Shown here piece after piece: positions 41,219 to 52,170 of a DNA stretch of 64,000 nucleotides. Source of the stretch: Dichetophora obliterata. Taxonomy: Eukaryota > Arthropoda > Insecta > Diptera > Sciomyzidae. The stretch's first letter is position 1. Every line of letters begins with the position of its first letter. The notes beneath the pieces were generated by a model, which worked only from the letters and a program-made list of their open reading frames with translations, had not been told where the DNA came from and ran no database searches. The position numbers and the translations under genes were made by a program. The stretch lies in NCBI GenBank assembly GCA_963920525.1, contig OY986440.1, forward strand, positions 15,206,298-15,270,297, read 5' to 3'.

Positions 41219-41489
41219 TGTATGATGCCAGGCATAGTACCCTAAAATTTTCGTTTAAATCGGTCGACCCGCTTTTGCAGTTAGTGTTTACATCAAGAGT
41301 GGTGGTTACATAAGACTTGTATTCCTCGGCAGACGTTGTTCGGCCCCAGACCGCCTTAATGCCATATACGAAAATGTCAAGAAATGCCAAAAATATTCAC
41401 CATTTTCAGTATAACTGCCAAAAGTAACCATATGAATTAAATAGCCAAATTTTAGTCAAATACAATCAAAATTGTTTGAAATATAGAAT

Positions 41490-42480
41490 TTTTGTTGTTT
41501 TGTAAGCGGTAAAAAGGGGTGCGACAAAATTATTTCCCTTAAACCATCTCGTACACGAAACAAATCGACTGCCAAAATTTTAGCTCAATTTAGCTAAAGC
41601 CTGGCGCACTTTGCTTCACTTTACGTTGACCCCCCGAAAAGTCAGTTTAACTAAAGTGGGACAGGCCTATTTTTAGTGCTCTTGCCGAGAGTAACCATAT
41701 GAGCTAAATTACAAAATTTTTGTCTAATACGACCCAAACCGTTGAAATAAAACGTTTTCATTGGTTTGTGGGCGGTAAAAGGGGGCGTGGAAACCAATTT
41801 TTAGTACAGTTGCTGACAGTAACCGTGCAAACTAAGCCAACATTTAAGCTCAATCGACCAGTAGTAAATTTTAATGATTTCTCAAAAATTGGGTGTGGCT
41901 ATATATCGATTACGCCCCTTTTTAGTACAGTTGCCGAAAGTAACCATACAGACTTAGGTATCACATGTTACTCTCATACGGCCAAAACTGCTTAAAATAT
42001 AGTATTTACACTGATATGTGGGCGCAAAAAGTGGGCGTGGAAACCAATTTTTCGTACAGTTACTGCCAGTAACTACACAAACCAAAGTACCAAATTTAAG
42101 TCTTATACGACCAAAACCGTCTGAAATAAAGCGTTTTCATTTCTTTGTGTGCGGTAAAAGGGGGCGTGGAAATCCATTTTAAGTACAGTTATCGACAGTA
42201 ACCGTACATACTAAATTACAAAATTTTAGCCTTATACGATCCAAACTGACTGAAATATAACATTTTTATTGATTTGGGGGCGGTAAAAGGGGGGTGTGGC
42301 ACATTTTTCCCCCTCAACCATCTCGTACCTGAAACAAATCGGCTGCCAAAATTTCAGGTTAATCGGTTTAGTAGTTTTGGAGTGCATAGACATCACACAG
42401 CCAGACACACATCGTTTTGCTTTTTATGTATATAGACATTGATTTGTGGGCGGTAAAAGTGGGCGTGAAAACATTTATAT
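41490..42480 (+). repeat. Tandem array with GTGGGCGGTAAAAGGGGGCG
   Basis: About six diverged units of 120-170 bp, each with a GGGCGGTAAAAG-type block, TTTTTAGTACAGTTG and CAGTAACC (about 41.51, 41.77, 42.01, 42.15, 42.28, 42.44 kb). A (CCCACATA)n run lies at 42855-42895. Translated frames here are chance openings. Confidence 0.65.
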
Positions 42481-42920
42481 ATAGTGACCGCCTCTTGGAG
42501 CACCTATACAGTAAGTTTCACTGCAAAAGTGTATAGAACTCTGGAATTGCCATGATTTCGAAAAAGTGGGCGTATTTATTTTACGACCACGCCCATTTTT
42601 TGTACAGTTACCGACAGTAACCATTTGAACAAAATTACCAAATCTTAGTTTTTTTACGATTGAAACCGCCTGATATATATCCTTTTTTTGGTTTGTGATC
42701 GATGGAGCAAATTTGGCTTGTATGGGAGGTACCACGCCCCCTTCTCCAATCGTTACCAAACCTCACAGGAACACTCTCAAGATGTGGCTTTATTTTCCCT
42801 GAAAATTTCATAAAGATCGGTTCAGCGGTTTTGGAGTCTATACGTGATATAGCCACATACCCACCCACATACCCACATACCCACATACCCACATACATAC
42901 ATCCATTTTTATATATAAGA

Positions 42921-43490
42921 TTATTTAAAAAATTACTGTCTGCGATAACATTTTTTTTATTTATGGTCTATGGCACTTAACTACATTATATGTAATTAAT
43001 ATATATATATAAAAAAAAAGAAAAATCATTAACGTCAAATAAAAAACATTATTTTACGTTAATAAAAAAAGTCAAGTTAAATAAAAAAAAAAATAAAATA
43101 AAAGGTTATATTGAGCTTTATGTCAATTAAGGACAGAAAGCAGCAACAACAATAACAACAATTCTGTAAAAGTTAATCACACAGCAGACTAGACAGCCTG
43201 TTTCGGAAATAGCTAATTTTTCTCTTCAGTAGTCTTGAGTGATTCATCTACACTCAAAGAAATATTCTTGGTAAAATTGATTCATAACTTTTGTTAATCC
43301 CTAACAAAACCAAATTGTCCAATCAGTTCAATTTTATCAATAAAGCATTATTTTTTCGTCAATTCAAAAGAAACTTTATCCATTTGATTAAAAACTGCAA
43401 CAAATTCAATGCATTGTTTTGAAGAAATTGTTTAACTAGCTTGAAATACAAGTTTGTTAACATGATTTAAGCGTGTTTTAATAAATAATA
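42921..43490. other. Intergenic, no gene seen
   Basis: A TA/poly-A tract near 42998-43120, then AT-rich sequence with no recognised feature. Confidence 0.6.
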
Positions 43491-43829
43491 GGGCAGTTCA
43501 CGATCTTGTTGTGATGGGAACTATCAAATAAAAATATTCGAATTATTCGATAGTTCAAAATCATTCATTCATTCGATAGTTTTTTCATTTGCACTTCGTT
43601 TGCTTACTTTCAACTGATTGAACGATGCGTTCGTACAGAAAATTTAACTGAAATAGCACGTTTAACTGATTAGGCCAGTTCACGATCTTGTTGCATCGTT
43701 GCAAATGCAAAATGAACAGCTTTTACAAAAACAAAAAGTATTGAAAAGCTTTTGCAACATATGATTTTTGTTTTTGTAAAAGCTGTTTATTTTGCATTTG
43801 CAACGATGCAACAAGATCGTGAACTGCCC
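43491..43829. mobile_element. Nested foldback MITEs with GGGCAGTTCACGATCTTG ends
   Basis: A near-perfect hairpin of 157 bp (43673-43829) has about 65-bp arms starting GGCCAGTTCACGATCTTG and TA on each side (43671-43672, 43830-43831). A further left terminus at 43491 (TA then GGGCAGTTCACGATCTTG) suggests a larger element 43491-43829 whose inner half was duplicated. Confidence 0.65.
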
Positions 43830-44285
43830 TATTGATTTATGTTTAAATGAAAATTATAATTAAACCGCACCAGTTATAAGCAAGGTTTTTAAGTCGAATA
43901 AATGAATACTTGAATTGATAGGAAAAATCATTTGCTCTTATCTACACAACTCACAAAGAAATATATTCTTAATAGCAATTAATTAAACTACTAAAAAATA
44001 AATCTAACAAAATAAATAAAAAAATTCTACTTGTATTTTTTTTCATTTATATTTACAATCTATCCATAGGATAATACGCAAATGTCATAACCTATTTAAA
44101 CTACTCTTTTGCATTTTTTTTTTACCCTCAGTGGTTTGTTTAATAAAAAATGAACAAAAAATTCGTCTATATTGAGGCTCGAACTCATAACCTCAAGCAA
44201 GCGCCCTATGCTCTGAGCTACAGAGCTCACACCAAAACTTTTTCTAAATGAGGTAATAAATTCACCTCAGTTCTGAATTTGTTAT
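43830..44285 (-). repeat. AT-rich spacer with tRNA-like sequence
   Basis: On the - strand of 44174-44232, TAGCTCAGAGC (A-box-like) and GAGTTCGAGCC (B-box-like) are spaced as in a tRNA, followed by an A/T-rich tail. Stems pair poorly. Probably a SINE head or tRNA pseudogene. Nothing else is seen. Confidence 0.4.
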
Positions 44286-44287
44286 AA

Positions 44288-45418
44288 AGGGCCCGCCATC
44301 TAACGTTTTTTTTTCAACTAGTGCTTATTTCGTGAATGGTAACACTTAGGTCATGTCTGATTTGACAGATAATTAGTTTTATCCTTCCGCTAAACGAATA
44401 TGGTTGTGTATACGCTTGAACAACGCTGGGAAATATTGCGAGATTACTTTGAAAATCATTGTAATGTTGCAGAATGTGTGCGAAAATTGCGTACGGATTT
44501 TGGAAGAAGAGAAGCACCGTCAGCTCCGTATGTTTGTTATCTTGTGAAAAAAGTGAAAGAAACTGGCATCCTCATCGAAAAACCAAAGCGTGAAAAGCCA
44601 AAAGCAGTGCGTACACCCGAGAATATTGCTGCTGTGGCAGAAAGTGTGCGTGAAGCGCCATCAACATCAATTCACTGTCGTTCTCAACAATTGAACATTT
44701 CGGAGACATCATTGAGACGAATTTTGCATAAAGACCTTGGTATGACGCCATACTAAGTCCAAATGGTTCAGGAGTTGAAGCCAACTGACCATCCAATGCG
44801 TTTTCGCTTCGCTAAGTGGGCCTGCGATCGACTTACAGAAGATGCCGATTTTGCCAAAAAATCATCTTTTCAGATGAAGCTCATTTTGATCTTGGCGGGT
44901 ATGTAAACAAGCAAAATTGTCGCATTTAGGGCACAGAAAACCCGCACGCATACATTGAAAAGTCGCTGCACCCAAAATGAGTCACATTTTGGTCCAGAGG
45001 CATAATTGGGCCATTTTTCTTCGAAAATGAGCAAGGAGTGGCCGTTACAGTCAATGGCGATCGTTATCGGGCCATGTTGAACGAATTTTTGTTCACAAAA
45101 ATTGAAAAGGAGGATATTGGCAACATTTGGTTTCAACAGGACTGCGCTACGTGCCACACAGCCGAAGCTACACTCGATGTTTTGCGCCCTGTTTTTGAAG
45201 ATCGCATTATCAGCTGCGGAGCTGATGTCGTTTGGCCACCTCGGAGCTGCGATTTGACACCGTTGGACTATTATTTGTGGGGTGCCCTCAAAGATAAGTG
45301 TTACGCCGATAAAGGACAATATTCGTGAAGCTTAAAGGACGCTTTAAAGGACAATATTCGTGAAGACATTGGTGAAATACAGCTGCACACAATCGATAAT
45401 GTGCTTAAAAATTGTGTG
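44288..45418 (+). pseudogene. Dead DD41D (rosa-like) mariner transposase
   Basis: From ATG at 44400 the frame encodes a mariner-type N-terminus (YTLEQRWEILRDYF). It stops at 44754, where TAA replaces a codon. Further on the same protein can be followed through FSDEAHFD (first catalytic Asp, in a shifted frame), WFQQD (second) and TPLDYYLWG (third). The spacing between the last two is 41 residues, giving DD41D as in the rosa group. At least one frameshift (near 44862), TAG for a likely Trp (44930) and TGA (44979) add to the damage. A tandem repeat of TAAAGGACAATATTCGTGAAG (about 45309 and 45342) lies near the end. The 3' end is missing, replaced by the truncated mariner that follows. Confidence 0.8.
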
Positions 45419-45422
45419 GTAT

Positions 45423-46507
45423 CCTCGTAAGAAATGAAGCGCTGCTCAGCCAAGCCATGCGTCATCGATCTGAATAGGTGGTAGTCGGAAGGGGCTATGT
45501 CTGGGCTATAAGGCGGGTGGGGTAGCACATCCCAATTCAGCGCCTCCAACGTTTCCTTGACGGTTCTTGCAACATGTGGCCGTGCGTTGTCATGTTGAAA
45601 AACCACTTTGTCGTGTCTTTTGGCATATTCCGGCCGTTTAACCTTTAATGCTCGGCTCAATTGCATCAATTGTTGTTGTTAGCGTTCCCCAGTGATGGTT
45701 TCGTTAGGTTTTAGCAGCTCATAGTACACGACACCCTTCTGATCCCACCAAATACACAGCATAAGCTTGGCGCCATGAATATTCGGCTTGGCCCTCGATG
45801 TTGATGCATGGCCGGGTGGTCCCCACGATTTTTTTCGCTTAGGATTATCGTAATGGATCCACTTTTCATCGCCAGTGACAATACGATGCAAAAACTCTTC
45901 CTTTTATGCCGTTGAAGCAGTTGTTCGCACATGCAAAATCGCCGTTCAACGTCTCTCGGCTTCAACTGGTACGGCACCCAATTTCCTTGCTTTTGAATCA
46001 TTCCCATGGCCTTCAAGCGTTTGCCGACCGTTGATAAGTCGACTCCCAATGATTCTGACAATTCTTGAAGGGTTTGACACGGGTCTTCATCGAGCAAAGC
46101 CTCCAATTCCTCATCTTCAAACTTTTTCGGCTGGCCCGGACGCTCTTTGTCTTCCGTATCAAAATCACCACTTTTAAACCGACGGAACCAGTACTCACAA
46201 GTAGAAATCGATGGAGCATAGTCCCCGTAAGCCTCAGTAAGCGTGCGTTGTGCTTCAACCGCTTTTTTCTTCAAATGGAAGCACAAAAGTAAACCTTCCC
46301 GCAAATTGCGTTTTGTTGGAACGAAAGTCGACATGTTCACAGAGAAAAAAATATATATTGTTAACACTTCAGTGGAATGACACATACTGAAAAATTAAGC
46401 TTAGACAATGTGCTTTGAAATGAATATAGTCACAGGTGTGCCCGATGCGATCTATTGATAGTTACGCCATCTCTTAGAAAACCTTTAAAACTAATTCCAA
46501 CCCCTAA
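45423..46507 (-). pseudogene. Truncated, mutated copy of the 16-kb mariner
   Basis: The - strand matches 16237-17321 closely. It starts with the inverted repeat TTAGGGGTTGGAATTAG at 46507 next to TA, and encodes the same N-terminus (ATG at 46334). One T is lost in the T-run at residues 147-149 (near 45895), shifting the frame, and TAA replaces a Tyr codon near 45680. It breaks off after QRFISYEDT at about 45423. The 3' inverted repeat and last 50 residues are missing, and the sequence joins directly to the rosa-like relic. It cannot make an active transposase, but its one intact end could still be bound. Confidence 0.85.
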
Positions 46508-46675
46508 TACAATTTTTATAATTCGAATGAATGAATAATTTATTCGATAGTAAAAACCGTACGATAGTTCTTTGTACTAGTTACTATTTCTTTAGTTCGA
46601 ATGAATGAGTGAATTATTCGATAGTTCAAATCATTCGATAGTTTCGTGCACTATTTAATATTTTTTAAAATAAAT
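46508..46675. repeat. ATTCGAATGAATGA / ATTCGATAGTT repeat
   Basis: Short repeats of ATTATTCGATAGTTC and ATTCGAATGAATGA occur here and at 43530-43590. The two sets flank the composite mariner region. The origin is unknown. Confidence 0.45.
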
Positions 46676-47165
46676 CAAGCGCGTCGGAAGCTAATTTCAT
46701 CTGGGGGGGCAGTACAAATGGTGGTGCAAAAAAAGCTCACCAAATTTTCTTCAAAGAAACATGAATGTGAATAAACAAATTTTTTATTTTAGTTTAAAAT
46801 AAAAAAAAATATAAAAATATATAAAAAATATTAAAATTTCATTATTCCACTAAAAGAACGCTCAGATGAAGCTGCTAATGCAGTCACAGTCAAAAGCAAA
46901 GCAATAAGTTTTTCAACTTCATTTAATAGTTTTTTTACAGTATCCGAATTTTTTGCAAATTGGGATACAATGCCACTACAATTTCAAGGTGTTTGGCCAG
47001 GCAATTGCTTCAGCAATTTAAGTTGCGCGTGGAGGTCGCTCACATCAAAGTCATCTGCATAAAGATCTAGTTTTGTTTTTAGATTTTGTTCAGAAGGCAC
47101 TTTTCCGTTGAAGGCTTCGATTACAATATTTTCCAACGATTCCAGAGTGTCAAGATCTGTTTAAA
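46676..47165 (-). pseudogene. hAT transposase C-terminal relic, copy 1
   Basis: On the - strand the sequence translates as a hAT C-terminal region: LESLENIVIEAFNGKVPSE, LYADDFDVSDLHAQLKLL, one in-frame TGA, VSQFAKNSDTVKKLLNEVEK, then ALAASSERSFSGIMK. The SSERSFS block is the start of the hAT dimerisation domain. The last conserved helix (LRRLKTYLR) is missing here but survives in the copy at the window end. Non-coding sequence then runs to a terminal CAAGCGCGTCGGAAGC (46676) that both copies share. The 5' part and other end are absent. Confidence 0.65.
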
Positions 47166-47398
47166 TGTACAATAAGATTTACAAAGTGCCAGTTTACACT
47201 AGCTTCACTCAACCGACTCACCGAATGTTAAATCAAATTTGTAGATTTTTGTGGATTTTTTCGAAAAAACTGCATACATTTTAATTTTATATCAAATCGA
47301 ATAGTTTTTAGCCTATGGCGTTAAAAAACTTTTATAAATTAGGGCCACCTTAATGTACATTTACACAAAAAAACAGTATATACACATAATGTATATTA

Positions 47399-48392
47399 GG
47401 GCGGGTCGATTTATTTTTCGACAATTTCCCTATGATTTCCGTATTCTATGGGTTATTCCATGAAAATTTCCCAAAGGAACCATACCTCTATCGTTAAAAT
47501 CGAGTCCCCTACTTTTTGTTGGTAGATTTTTTCCCAAATTGACGTTCGTATGAAATCTTACCTACACGTTCACATCCATAACTCAAAAACTATCCATCGG
47601 GTTTAATCGCGTTGGAAAGGTGAGCTCATTTTGATCAATTTACAAAAAATCTCCAACATTGGTCTAACGGTTCAAAAGTTACGTGCATTTTTGTCCAAAT
47701 TTTGGAGCATTTTTCTATTACGAAGTGCCACCGTTCGATGATCCACAAATTCCTTTACACATTCAAGGAACGGAAAGACTGTCCAATTGCTGGCTGCCAC
47801 TGCAGGAAAGAATGTAGAAGGCGCTATGGCGACGACATTACAGAGCCGTACGAAAACACCAAGACTTGAAAGCAAACAAGACTTTCAGAAAAAATAATGT
47901 TTTTTTTACATTTTGTCTTTTACTACATTCAAATTGAATATTTTTTTTTGATAATAGGTTGATAGATACTTTATTATCTCTTAATTTGAATTTTTGTAGA
48001 AAAAAAAATAAAAAGGGGAAAAAAATCAAAAAGTTGGTTTTATGTGTTATTTTGTTTTAGCAATATCGCATGAATTAATCAACCGAATTCGATAAATTTG
48101 GGCTTAAACTCTTCGTTTTGAATTGTAAATTGAATTAAATAATGGATTGAGCCAAAAAAATGGCCATGAAAGTAATATTCTTGGACAAAATCATGAAAAA
48201 AATGGAAAAATGGTCCAAAATTTGGACAAAAATGCCCGTAACTTTTGAAGTTTTTACCAACAAAAAGAAGGGGACTCGATTTTAACGATAGAGGTATGGT
48301 TCCTTCGGCAAATTTTCATGGAATAACCCATAGAATACGGAAATCATAGGGAAATTGGTGAATTTTTTCACTCCCTACAAATCGACCCGCCC
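47399..48392. mobile_element. Foldback element of 994 bp, GGGCGGGTC ends, TA duplication
   Basis: TA on both sides, ends GGGCGGGTCGATTT, and arms of at least 140 bp (CCCTATGATTTCCGTATTCT; GGAACCATACCTCTATCG; AAAATCGAGTCCCCT). A second paired block lies inside (CAAAAGTTACGTGCATTTTT at 47671 and its complement near 48230). The 47.7-48.2 kb loop is unpaired and unlike the arms. Same termini as 17627-17930. Confidence 0.75.
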
Positions 48393-49264
48393 TAACGTAC
48401 ATGCTTTGTTTCTTACTATTACATTTTAACAAAGCTATTTGTTTGGCTTCAAATTAAATCCATAGAATTGTTATGAAAGCTTAAAAAATTGGGTTTCAGT
48501 ACTGTAATATGTGAATACTTTTTTTCGGAAGTGGATACATTTGTGACCTTTTCATAGATACTTTTTTTTAGAATCGTCGCGACAACACTGATCTGAGGTG
48601 AAGTCACGTACACAATAAATGAGTTTCACCAAAGCACATAAAAATGGAAAAAACATATGTTTTGACGTCACAAAGTTTAAGTTTCCTATCTCTTTATCTC
48701 TGTTTATAAGGTTGTGACCATGATAGACCTAGTAAAGGTATATGCCTTTCAGACTGCTCTCTTTTTCTCATAGCCAGAATTGTCAAGCTCAAGCATTTTG
48801 CTATTTTTGCTTTCTTATGGCATTCTCATCGTTTTCAGATTTTGTATGAGTTGTCAACTTCGTTTTGACAGTTCCGGCAGTCTGTCTCTCCGAAATGCAT
48901 CTACCTTCTCTTAAAGGGCTTACACATTAGCGAACTTGTTTGTCGAACAAAATGGCAGGGCGAACCTGTTTAAAAAAGCTAGCGTTCAAATTGAACGAAC
49001 ATGTTCGTCGAGCATGCGATTTTTTCTTGTTTTTCGTCATCATTTTGTTGCAGATATTGATAACGCAGCAACATGAACAATAAAGAAAACGCGTTGATAT
49101 TTGTGCTGGTTGTATTGATGAATTTGTCAGTCCTGTCTAGCTGGGATATATGAAAAATAAAAAAAGGTCGAAACAGATAATAAAAATGTGCGGATTTTCT
49201 AAACAAAGATACAAGTTTGACAAGCAAAAAAAAAAAAGGTCGCTACAAAATATATAAAACATAC
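48393..49264. other. Intergenic with one dispersed repeat
   Basis: 48575-48712 (ATCTGAGGTGAAGTCACGTA through GTTTCCTATCTCTTTATCTC) is the inverted counterpart of 59057-59190. The rest is AT-rich. A segment near 48918 (AAAGGGCTTACACATTAGCG) looks like a MITE end without a visible partner. No gene. Confidence 0.55.
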
Positions 49265-49593
49265 ATGTGTAGAACTGGCCATTTCAGCTCTTGGAAGGAC
49301 TTTGACTTCTATTGATCAATTGTGTTGTGCGTGTTATTAAATGCTTGATCACAAATGACCGAGAGCTGGACCTACGTGTTTAATGCCGTCTCCAAACGGC
49401 TTATGTTCTCAACAAGCTTTACATAGCAATTTGTACTCTCTGAGCTTTGCCATTGTCTGCAGAGAGGTGACGACCGAACAGAAAAATTAATTCAATTGAA
49501 AAAACATTCTGTCTGGGCTGGAATTGAACCCGGGCTACCGCGGTTCTTTAACTTAGAGGCCACGCACTCTACCCACTAGGCAACGGCCGCCAT
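49265..49593 (-). repeat. tRNA-derived SINE, about 330 bp
   Basis: On the - strand a tRNA-like head (49515-49593) has an A-box-like TTGCCTAGTGGGTAGAG and a B box GGTTCAATTCC (49520-49530). A body follows, containing TTCTGTTCGGTCGTCACC and AGCTCTCGGTCATTTG. Related body fragments occur at 66-235 and 26335-26445. Transcription would start from the internal RNA polymerase III promoter. It encodes no protein and would depend on a LINE for mobility. Confidence 0.6.
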
Positions 49594-49678
49594 ACGATCA
49601 CAGCCCAATTTATAATAGCAACAAACGATAGAATGCAGAAACAACAACAACATTTTTCTTTGTTATATTACTAACTTT

Positions 49679-50268
49679 CTTAGTTGGCGCTACAACCGTA
49701 TGTCGGTCTTGGCCTCATCTAAGAATTTGCGCCAGCCATTTCTGTCTTTCGCTTGCTGGCGCCAGTTGGAAATTTTAAGCTTCGTCAGGTTGTCCTCTAC
49801 TTGGTCTTTCCAACGAAGATGCGGTCGTCCTCTTCTACGTTGACCGCCGCTGGGTACCGAATCGAATGTTTTCTTCACTGGAGCATCGTCTTTCATGCGC
49901 TGAACAGGACCAAGCCAGCGAAGCCGCTCGATTTTAATGCGCTTGACTATGTCGATGTCAGCGTACAGCTCATACAGTTCATCATTCCACCGTATTCGGT
50001 ACTCGCCATTGACGCAGATTGGTCCGTAGATCTTAAGAAGAATCTTTCTCTCGAATACTTGTAAAGTCCTTTCATCTGAGCTGCTCAGCGTCCAGGTTTG
50101 TGTTGCATAAAGTAGGACGGGCATGATGAGCTATTTATAGAGCGTGATTTTCGTTCGTCGAGAGAGGGCTCTGCTTCTCAATTGCCTACTGAGCCCAAAG
50201 TAACACCTGTTGGCAAGAGTTATTCTTCGTTTGATCTCAATGCTGATGTCGTTGGTTGAGTTTATGGT
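49679..50268 (-). pseudogene. 3' end of an RTE-like LINE reverse transcriptase, 5' truncated
   Basis: The - strand encodes the C-terminal region of a LINE protein: LANRCYFGLSRQLRSRAL, an in-frame TAG (near 50134), MPVLLYATQTW, VFERKILLKIYGPI, LRWLGPVQRM, and GRPHLRW. This order (YG-ETW, ERKILRKIYGP, LRW-GHV-RM, RGRPKLRW) is typical of the C-terminus of RTE-like and related endonuclease/RT proteins. The catalytic RT motifs lie upstream and are absent. The protein ends at 49690, and the element probably ends just beyond. Confidence 0.7.
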
Positions 50269-51001
50269 TCATTGTTATATATTGTAGATACATGTATAAA
50301 AAAGAATTAATTCTGTCACTCCATGTTCCATTATACCAAAAAATAAGTGAATTTTTCATTCATTAAAATGTTAACCATTTCCATCATAAATGTTTATAAA
50401 TAGATTTACGGTTTTCTCGTCATTTAGTTGAAAATTAAAAAATTTTTTCAAAATACGCTCCGTATTAGTTTGGTTAACAACTAGACCTGAATCCAATTGT
50501 AAAAGCAAGTGTTTAAAAAGGCGTTAGAAACGCATCGATAACATTTTTAAAACTCTTTTAGCTGTCAATCTTTTATTTTGTTTGTTTTAGTTTGTTTTTA
50601 TCTGAATCAAGTATATTTCGCTATTTCACATTTTCTCGAAATTTTTATAATCTAACTTATGAAATTTTAATTGATCACCTATAATTGAAATCTAAGCTAA
50701 CGGTTCCTTTTTTTTTTGCCCTGGGAATTATTTTTTGTATGTCAACGTAAAGCAAATTCGAAAATTTGCTCTACACTTGCTGGCTGACGTGAAACCCATC
50801 TTTTATTCATTCCAGAATTATTTTGATAAGAAGAAAAACAGAACTTAAAGTATCACAGAAAATGCTGATTGTTTTCCATTAATTTAAATGCCAACCATTT
50901 GCAATTTCATATGTCTATTAATGCATAATATTAATTTCAGAACAGATTTGATAAGAAGAAAGGCAGAATTTAAAATACATTATGAATTTCAATAACAATA
51001 T
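50269..51001. other. Intergenic, no gene seen
   Basis: AT-rich. TTTGATAAGAAGAAA-GCAGAA occurs twice (50823, 50946), so the second copy may belong to the LINE fragment that follows. Confidence 0.5.
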
Positions 51002-51360
51002 TGGAATTCTCTTCCACATCAACTTCGAAACATCTGCAACGCCGCGCGTTTTAAGAAAGAGCTTTTTAAAATATTTCAGGAACTTTAATTGTTAATGTTT
51101 GCATCGTCAGTATTTCTTTAGAGTGTATCTGCTGCATTAAACCTGTTTGTATCTATTTGTTTAAATATTTGTATTATGGTCTTCTAAAATTCTATTACTT
51201 TTCTGTAGATTTTATTTTAACTTATAATTTAATTTTGGATTTGATTTTTAATTAAATTTTTAAATCTAATTTCACTTTAATTTTTAAATATATATTACAT
51301 CTAACTTGAGTTTAGTTTTTAAATATATATATATAAATTACACCTTTTGTGACTTATGCT
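51002..51360 (+). pseudogene. 3' end of a CR1/jockey-type LINE
   Basis: 51002-51088 encodes WNSLPHQLRNICNAARFKK then ELFKIFQEL and a stop. This is the standard C-terminus of CR1/jockey-type LINE proteins (compare LWNALP...FKRNLFQYF in the 35.7-kb LINE). AT-rich sequence without ORFs follows, probably the 3' UTR. Everything upstream is missing, as usual for 5'-truncated LINE insertions. Confidence 0.6.
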
Positions 51361-51505
51361 CTTTAAATAAGATTCTAGTAATCTTCAGCTTAAGGATTTA
51401 TTCTCTGTAATGAAAATTTAAATACGCTCAGAAAAATTTTATACTGTGGTATACTTTACACCACAGAAGCAAAAAGCAAACATTATTTCAACCTCAAACC
51501 CAATA

Positions 51506-51643
51506 GGGGTGTTCACATTTCAAACCGCTCATCAAATCGTTTGTCAAATCCAATAGAACAACGTGGAAATTCCATGAAAATTTCACGTTGTTCTATTGTA
51601 TTTGACAAACGATTTGATGAGCGATTTGAAATGTGAACAGCCC
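51506..51643. mobile_element. Near-perfect palindromic MITE, 138 bp
   Basis: The two arms of about 67 bp (GGGGTGTTCACATTTCAAAC and complement) leave almost no loop. TA flanks both sides (51504-51505, 51644-51645). The ends resemble those at 43491-43829 (GGGCAGTTCAC). Confidence 0.75.
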
Positions 51644-51645
51644 TA

Positions 51646-52170
51646 ATGAGATAGCATCCCTTTTTATTTCACCCTAGTTGATTAAGAACATTAACATAAC
51701 GACATGGCAACATCGTTTTTTTCATATATCTACCACTCTTGGCAGCTGAGTTTAGGAATAGTTAACTTTAAAAATGATGTTCATCTTCTAATAATTAATT
51801 TATTATCACCACTGCTGCCAAAACGCTATACCTGCTGTCCATTCGAAATTTTTTAGCTTAATGAGGTTCAACAACAAATGGGATCGTTTAGACGCAAAGC
51901 TTAATTTTTAGTTATTCAGTCTTACACCCAGGCTTGGCAACATGTAGTATCGTCTGAACCCACCTTATAAAGTGTTTTCTGTCCAAAACAAAGTTTACTG
52001 ATTTCAGCTGTAAAAGGATGCAAAACATATCTTTAGCAAAAATTAATGATATTTTGAAGTGATTTATCTAAAGTGTTTACAAGAAAAGCACAATTAGATT
52101 ATTTCCAACAAATTTCTCAGGTGCTAGGATGGACAAAATGATACATCTTGCACAAAAGCAAATCGGAGGA
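51646..52170. other. Intergenic left of the LTR retrotransposon
   Basis: No gene or repeat recognised. GAGGA at 52166-52170 is the target duplication of the retrotransposon. Confidence 0.6.

Larger units (their letters stand above)
39916..42920 (-). mobile_element. Composite Helitron-like region, copy 5
   Basis: The reverse complement ends CGCGCCGGGTTTCAGCTAG at 39916. A matching TC end is at 42920 (TCTTATATATAAAAATGG). Possible inner TC ends at about 40896 and 42432 suggest two or three nested or adjacent copies. It holds a 245-bp direct duplication (40085-40332 and 40977-41218) and a GTGGGCGGTAAAAGGGGGCG tandem array. No coding genes. Confidence 0.5.

Noticed and set aside
42635..42980. 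Open frames on both strands around 42.7 kb
   Set aside because: They lie across a Helitron-like end and its (CCCACATA)n run; periodic residues reflect the repeat.
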